Source: Macrosoma leucophasiata
Lineage: Eukaryota; Arthropoda; Insecta; Lepidoptera; Hedylidae
DNA length: 64,000 nucleotides
Direction: 5' to 3'
Assembly: GCA_036365455.1 (NCBI GenBank)
Contig: JAWQUS010000019.1
Coordinates: 11,570,001-11,634,000 of the forward strand
Positions 46,201-55,200 of the stretch are shown here, piece by piece. Within the stretch, counting starts at the first letter, position 1, and the number at the start of each line of letters is the position of its first letter. Under the pieces are notes generated by a model. It was not told the DNA's origin and searched no databases. It was given only the letters and a program-made list of their open reading frames with translations. Both the position numbers and the translations under genes were made by a program.

Positions 46201-49200
46201 GCCGATTAAGTATAAAAATAATAGCATACTGGTGGTAGAGCTCCAGTGACGGAGCTCGCGGGCGTAGGCACCACCGCATTACCTAATATACTTGCCCCTA
46301 AGTGGTAGTGTTCAGTACTATCGTGTTCCGGTCATCTACGGCCCTGTAATTTCCGGCACAGAGGCATAACATCTTACGCCTCAGTGGTAACGCATCTGCA
46401 TTTTGACCTTGGTCTTCGTGTAAGTGTCTATAGGCTGCAGTCATCACTTAACATCAATGCTAATTGCATGCTCGTTTGCCACTTCCATTACATAAAACAG
46501 GAGTGGTAACGCATCTGCATTTTGACTTTGGTCTTCGTGTAAGTGGCTGCAGTCATCACTTAACATCAATGTGAACTGCATGCTTTTTTGCCACTTCCAT
46601 TACATAAAAAAAGACTCACACTCAACAGCGAACTTGGTGGTGCTGTTGACGGGCGGGCCGGCGGCGTTGCGCGACGAGCGGCACGTGTAGCGCGCCGTGT
46701 CCGCCGCGCGGGACAGCACGCCGCCGCTCCACGCCGACATGTTCCAGTGCTATACGAGACAGGGGGAACTTACGATTGTGTGTCATAATAATAATGACAA
46801 CCCATTATACGTCCCACTGCTGGGCACGAGTCTCTCCACTCTTGGGGCACACCGCGGACACTCCGCTAAAATTCCATACAAACGCTTAATCTGGTTTCTA
46901 TTACACAGACATCAATCAGTGACGTGTATCTACACGCGCACCTGTGCGTAGCACGTACAAAATACCAACCGTCGCCCATAAGAGGGGAAGGGGTTGAGTG
47001 ATGCGAGCAGATCGGGCGGGACGTCGAAGTGTTCATTCTATACGTAGTATTATTACATATTCTCTGCTTGTGGGGAGGCCTGCAGCTTACTCTACCACGC
47101 TGCTCAAAAGCGGGTTGGTGGAGATACGGGTTAGTGGCCGACTCACTGCTGGATGTTTTCAAACCGCCCATAAGGCCTCCGACAAAGCTATCTATCGATG
47201 CTCGTGGCCGTAGACCTAAGGGTTCGGCCCCATAAAGACACCTTAGATTTTGTGCAGGTACTCAACAAGGTGCAAAGTATCTCCCATATCCCCACTTGGG
47301 CTCCCCTACTATAAAAAACCACGGTAGTCAAGCCATTTACATAAATCTAATTAAAGATGCTCACTCAGCAATCGCGCATGGCTTCGCGGCTGGTGTAAAT
47401 CGGAAGCGATCTACTCGGTTAAGCATCACGGGCGCGTTAGGGTGTGTGATGGGTGATCGCTAGTGGAAAATTAAAATGCGCGTTTCCGTGCTTCGGAGAG
47501 CACGTTAAGCCGTCAGTCTCGGTTGCTATCGATAGATAGCAATCGTTAAACCTTGTCGGAGGCCTTATGGGCGGTTTGAAAATATCCGACAGCGGGTTTT
47601 CCACAGCCGTATCTCCACCAATCCGCATTGGAGCAGCGTGGTGGAGTAAGCCCCAGTCCCCTCCCCCCAAAAAAGGGGAGAGACTCCCAGCAGTGAGACG
47701 TATAATGGGTTGCCATTATTACTCAGCAATCATGAAATAAATATTTGACGTACCAACGTAGATTCAGTGGCCTCAAAGTCATTCCGGTTGACCTGTGGCT
47801 CAATCTTCCTCTCGACCACGAAATAACGGTCGGTCTTCTCAGGGTCTATCACTTGACCATCCTTCAGCCACTGCACGCTGCACAGCGGTGCACATTCCAC
47901 TGTGCAGGAGAGTGATATGTTCTGAAATGAAACATGGTTAATTTTAGTAAATTCAACAATTTGAAACCTTTTGGGAAGCACTTTTATATTGTATCTTCTT
48001 CAGTAGCAAAGTATTTACATTAAGATCCTTATTATGAACAATTAATCATGAATTTGCAATTCTATACAAAAATTCATGTAATAAATAACATGATGTAACT
48101 ATTGAAACTACTTACACATAGGTATTAATATCTACGTGATGAATATTTATTGAAAATCGGGGTTTGCTAAAGCAGTGAATTTCCCTAAAAACTACTCTAA
48201 AAGTTCTCTACTCTTACGGTTTAAATTTGGTCAAAATCCCACCTTAGTAAGCACCTACATCCCAAAAAGAACACCCATGCAAAATTTGAAACTCCTAGCA
48301 TTTGTCGTTTCTGAGATTTCGTGATGTGTGTGATCTTTCGCTTTTATTTATATAGGTTTTCTTTAAACTATGTAGAAAATTCAGTAAAATCTTACCTGGG
48401 ACTTATACAAAGCGCCGCTGTAGTGATTCATCGCGTATTTGAAACTTGGAGGAGCTGTAACAAGAAAATATTTAAATTCATATAACATTCTTAGAACGAA
48501 TCTGTGTAATTAACTCAAGACAATATCGGAGTATGCACTTCTACGTTAAATATGCATAAATTATCTGGTGCAGCCGCTTCAGATGTTAGGCTTCAGGAGT
48601 GACAGAACATCTGCATTAAAACTACTAGTTTTATGCCCCATCCACTCTCCATGAGGCTACAGGAGGGAACGCGAGTACGAGAGTGTGGACGGTGCGCTCG
48701 TGTCCCCTCGTCTTCCCTCGCCTAGCCACGCTGTCGCTCCGCTTTATGTCTATCGAGTGTGTGGATGGCTAGCCTCCATTTGTTAAGACTCGTGCAGAGA
48801 GCCTCTAAGAGGCGGCTCGCGAGAGTCTGAATATGCCATTATAGACAGACATTAAGTAATTCGGTGGTGCCTCCGCCCTTAAACTCTTACACTGGAACTC
48901 TACCCTCTTCTTCTATAGTTAAAAGACTTGTAGTGTTCACTATATAAAGCGCCATCTAGTGGAAAACTGAGGAGAATACATGTACTTGTCTAGTACAGAA
49001 GATGGCGTATGACCATGTTGAATTGCCCATACGAAGTTTTCGCGCGAGTTAGCCTATATTTACAATTTCCAAACGCTTGTTGTCGGGCTACGCCCCAACA
49101 GGCGTTACGACCTCGCTTGGCCGGAGGATTGGAGTCTGAGAAACATTTTCCACCATTTTAATTAGTCTGTAATATTGAAATAAAATAGTCTGTAATAATA

Positions 49201-52200
49201 AATTTTTTCCTCACCCAGCACATCGATATTAACAAAAGCAGCCTCCCCATTCCCGCCAGAGTTGATGCCGTGGCAGGAGAAGTTGGTGCGATGGTCCAAG
49301 GTCACCGGGTCTATTGTCCAATTTTGAGATACTATATCGCTCACTACCCTACCGCCGCGGTACCAACGGAATCTGCAACAAGAGATAGTCAAGAAATTTT
49401 ATTAAACTCTCGCTAGAAGTTGTGCGAAAGGGATGGGATCCATAACAACACAACAACTTCATTTCACGAACCGAAGAACGGCTTGATCTAGGTTCTAGGG
49501 CTTAATGGAACTATGTCCTTCCATGGTTCCATTAAGCCACTTTTATTTGTTTACATCACAGACCAATGAGTCTTCTTTTTGTTTTTATATTATTTCGCAT
49601 TAACACATGCTTGTGAAATATATTTCCATAGTTTCCCAGTAGGTCGCGAGTTCGAGCCTCGCCTGAAGTCAAATTTTTCTTTCATTTCTTTAAAAATAAA
49701 AATATATTTCACAAGCATGTGTTAATGCGAAATAATATAAAAACAATTATTAAGGGTAAAAGCGACTTCTTTACGATATTCAATAAACTGAAAAGTCTAT
49801 TATATCGGTTGCCTAACTAGCATAGTTGGTAATAGATGGCGCTACTGGTACCATAAACCAATGCAATAGATGTGAAGGAAAAATTCGACAAATCGGGCAG
49901 GGCTTCAGTAGCTCAATTGGAAGAGCGGCTGGACTAGATTCCCAGTAGGTCGCGAGTTCGAGCCTCGCTTGAAGTCAAAAATTTTTCTTTCATTTCTTTA
50001 AAAATAAAAATAGTCTTCTTTTTACATGTATTCATACATTCGTGTATCCACTTAAATTTTTTGCAACATTTGGCTCATTGCCAATTTTCTAGGATTACAC
50101 CGGGGATCCTGCGGAAAATGGAGAAATCCCTTTCGCCCTTCCCCTTCTCATTATACGAGTACTAAACCATGATTCACAGACAGGGATGCTCTCTAGGGTA
50201 ATTTATAATTACAGCTGTTAATACCCAATAGCATTTATAAGAATTTAGACCAGATACGGTCCAATCTAACTGAATGATTTAAGGCCCTTTTCTACAGGTG
50301 ATTAGATGATTATCATAATATTCCATTGCCAAAAATACATGACGATGAACGACATCAATTTGAACGCATACGCAACCAATGTGATAAACCGTACTGTTTA
50401 TAAAATGTCCTTAAGATGTCGCTAAAATAATTGTCATATAATTCTTCACAGGATTAACCTATTTCCTATCCCAAATAAAACATAATAGCTTAAACAACGC
50501 AAATGCTCACATGTGATTCATGGGTCTGGGAACCTGTTAAATAAAAAAAAATACGCTTACACTCACAGTCCCGCAGTAGGTATAAACCTGTATCGTGGGT
50601 GCCGTTGTATATAAACAACACATGAACAAACACCCAGACCCGAAACAAACATCTGTAGGCCATACAAATATTTGTCCCGATGCGGGGATCGAACCCGCGA
50701 CCCTTCGAATCAAACGATCATCTCACACCGCTGGACCAACTTGGTCGTCAGATAACAAATAATACCTATGAGCTTCGGGTCTCCCTTTCTCCTGGATACT
50801 GCAGCTCAGCACAAGAGATTTTCCCTTCACGACTCTCCAAGGTGAATACGTCAGTTTAGCTGGTCCTGGTGGATCTGAAATTAAGGGCAAATCATGATTA
50901 GGCCTTTATTGAATATCATCAATCCTGCGTAAATAAAAGTGCCTATAACTTTTAAGCTATAATTGAACAGTTTTGGTTGAAAGATAACTATTTCATTTTA
51001 GATTAACTATGTGTTTGTATAATTATTTATGTTCATTTTTATTACTTTTGGGGTCTTCTCCGTGATCTTTTTCATGTCGAAATAAATTAGACTCAGAATG
51101 CTTTCTACACATAAATACACAAGTAAATGCAATGCGACAAAAGCGGATGTGTACTTAATCGGATTTTAAAAAAATACAGAAAATCGTTTTTATTAAACTG
51201 TGCCGATATCCGAATTTATCTGAAATTTTTATTTCGGATTCGGTCACGGATAGAAAAATATTTCCAATGTCCGATAGTTTCAGACAAAACAAAATGACAG
51301 CGTGCGAGTCTAATCATACAATTTTTCTGACAAATATTAATGAAAACAACTTACAATTGACAACTAGTTCTGTGTTCTGGCTCTCATTGCCCCAACCGGC
51401 GAAGTTCTTGCCCTTGCACGAGTAGTTCCCGTGGAAACTCTTGGTGGTGTCCTGAAGCAGCAGCATCGATGGGTCCACTTCGTTGCAGAGGGTTTCTGGA
51501 AACCAATCATTATTTTATTATACCTACTATTTGTAATGTGAGTTCTTGTGAGGGAACTATGGTCCAGTTGAATAAAGCGCGCATGGCCCCGCGGCTAGTA
51601 GAAGCGATACGGGTGCGGTCGGCTGTGTGATGGGTGACCACTAGTGGCAAATTGAAAATGCGCGTTTCCGTGCTTCGGATGGCACGTTAGGCCGTAGGTC
51701 CCGGTTGCTATCAATAGATAGCAGTCGTTAAACCTTGTCGGAGGCCTTATGGGCGGTTTGAAAACATCCAACAGCGGGTTGGCCACTATAGCTCCATACT
51801 ACACTATAGCCCATATCTCCACAAACCCGCTTTGGAGCAGCGTGGGGAGTAAGCTCCAGGCCTTCCCTCAAAAAGGGGGAGACTCGTGACCAGCAGCGGG
51901 ATGTGTCAAGAGTTGCCATTATTATGATCCAGTTCAGGCGCGGTTCTAAATAGTGATTCTGAGGGATGAGGGAGGTCCAGGACCTGCCAAAGTATTATTT
52001 TGATATTAAAACTTTTAACGTTAGATAAAGACTTACCCCCTTATTCATAAACATATTTTAGCTAAAGTGTTGCTAATCTCTCCTTTGTCTTTTTCTAACC
52101 CGCACATTTGACAATGCAACTGACAAAGACAAAGCATTCTATAGCTAAAACGCATCTAATGAACGTTTATGAATAAGGGGGTAACTTTACATAAAAAGCC

Positions 52201-55200
52201 GGGCCCTTTACCAAAATCGTTCAACTCTTACCATCGGTTCCATTGCACTCGGGCAAGTGCTTCAGGATCTCTCCGTCTAGGTACCAAATGACCTCGTCCA
52301 GGACAGCAGGGTTACCAGACATGACCTCGCAGGTCAAGGTTACGTTCTTATGGTCTGTCTCCAGGATGGGGCTTGGTGAGCTCATCGTGAGACGAACTTG
52401 CGGTTTATCTAAAAAACAAAAAAAAACCTATTTGAAGGTCCTAGAATAGGATACTAGAGAAGGACCTAACCTATACTCAGGACAACAGCAATAATCGTGA
52501 ACAAATAATGAGAATTAAAATATAAAAATACGGACAGACTTCATCTACGCGAGTTTTAAATGTGCACTTGAACTTACAGATAATAAATTTAAGTCATGTA
52601 TTAAACGTACACTATGTAAAAATGCGTACTATAGACTCGATGACTATCTAAAGGATAGAGATGCCTGGACAAATGCTGGTCTAGCTCCACAAGACTAAAC
52701 AATAATTTTGTGAAATGAATGTGCATTGTACTTGACATTGTAAAACATAGTTATAAGTTTCATATTGTGAAAATAGTTTTAAGGAACATATTTTGAAAAG
52801 ACCCTACTGAGTTTTGTTTTGGCAGGTTTTTTCTCAGTAATGTGGGCTTTGGAACTCTGCCAGTGAATGACAAGGAATGTCCCATATTTTTTTGTTTAGT
52901 CTTATCTTGCCGTTTGTAAAAGAGAGTATGGAACATTCTGTTGATACCTATTTTATTATTAAGTATTTTTGGACTATTATTAATTTATTTACTGACATAT
53001 TAATCAACGTATCAGTTGTTATTCGCTTTAATTTTATATTTGTAATTTGACCTATCACAAGCAAATTCTATTATTTCCAAGTGATTAAATGAATTTTTGA
53101 GTTTGAGTTTGAGTTTGAAGTACAGTCATTTCTATACACAGTAACAATTTTTTTTATGTCAAAGGATTGACAGACAAGCAGACGGGCCACCTGCTGGAAA
53201 GTAGTTACCGTCGCCCATGAACAATTGCAACATCAGGGGAGTTGCCAACGCGCTGCCAGTACTGAAGGACTCTTTTGATGCCAGTTCTGAAGAACCCCAT
53301 ATTGTAGCGCCGGGGGAACACCTCAGGGAGGTTCGTTCCACAATTCGCACAACAAAATATACAAAATACTCACATAACACATTAACATCAATCATCTCCT
53401 CCGTGGTGCCATTACCGACAGCGTTGGCCAGTAAACAGGTATAGTTGCCCATATCCTCGCCTCTGGCGTCCAGGATGATCAAGGAGTGTTGGTCCGTGGT
53501 GCCACCCTGGTAGTGGGAGGTATCATTCACGTTCACTTGCTTGCCGTTGCGGTACCTTAAAATAGTTTGTTATGTTAGTATTTGTAAAACCAGCTACAGT
53601 TAAAGCGAGTCAAAATCAGAGTTACAATCAGAGTCAGAGTAAAAATAGTCAACTTCTTAATCAACTTCAAGAGTTACATAGATTAAGAAAGAAAACGGAC
53701 CGAGAATAGACACCTGAGGGACTCCTATACTTGTTAAAGTCGAGAGAGATCTAGTTTCATTCACATCAAATAATAATGGTTCTTTTGCTTAACCCCTTGA
53801 TTCATTAAGACCGCGGTACCGCCAGCGGATCCGCGGTTCTCAGTCAGATAAAGAGGAAGTAAATTTGAGAGGCGTATTACAAAGACACATTTCGTACCAA
53901 TAATTTATGCTGCACGCAGTCGAAGGTTTCAGTTAAGTCACAGAATTCTCCTTGTTCATTCGAGTATATTCTATAACTGTCCCTTCCTATTATGTCCTAT
54001 TATTAAAAATATGACAAACATCTTTTATTTATAAGTTCAACAACTGCATTAGTAGTTCCTTATACCCTGGTAAACCTAAACCGTCGAAGTAAGACGAAAG
54101 CACATAAGCAGTCAATTTTACTTGTTTTCAAATATTTAACATGCAGTACTTAATACCGCAATTGGTTTAAAGTTAGCGTATTTACTAGCATAGCCAACAT
54201 TATGTAATCTACAGTTCTGTAAAAATATATGTTTATTATTGAATATACTACTATGTTTATTTTGTCCCGTGAATTTAATGAGATTTCCATTAAAACCAGT
54301 GAACCTGTTAATTATGATACGCCAAAACAAGTATATTTCAAACGATACGAAATCTCCATCACGCAATTTTCTTAAACGTACACCGTATAAAGTATCTCAT
54401 TTCGTGCACGGGTGGAACGTACTGCCTTATTACGTATTCAATTTTTATAAGCGCATATATTGCTCAAGTTGGTCGAATAATGGGACTTACTTCGCGCTGT
54501 AACTATATTATGTCGATATGTTGAGAAAACGGAAACTTTATTAATATTGTAGGCAAAGTTGTATTTTATTTGTTTATATCTGATGATTTCTATAACTAAC
54601 AGCTGGCGTCGGGACTTTCTTCTACTGGAAGAGAATTCCTCCACTAATGCCTAGTCAACCGAACAATGGCGGTCAAACCATTCCAATGAGGCGGTAGTAT
54701 TTCAATTTCAATTTTATTTGCATCAACATGTTACATGGCATTATGACCAACACATGAACCCTGCAAGGGTATAACAAATTTTTAATGTCCTTATAAAATA
54801 ATAATATCTAATACTTATTAATTATGAAATAGATTAATTAAATTATTTTACATTTTCATAATATTCATTAGTTTTATAATAGCATTTGTCAATTAAATAA
54901 TTATTTAATGTCGTTACAATTTTTTTATAATTTTCTATTAGTCGAATGTGGTTGGGTAATGCGTTATACAATTTTATGGACATAGAATACGGCCCCGACC
55001 CAACCAAAGACAAAGTGGTCTTGGGCAGGACCAATTTATGCCTTTGTCTTAGTTGAATACGCGAATTAATATTATCAGTTTTATTATATAATTCCATATT
55101 TTTCTTCACTAGTTTGCACGATTCTAAAATAAATAATGAAATTACAGTTAGGATTTTATATCGGGTGAAATATAGCTTGCAACTGTCTAATTTGTTTATA

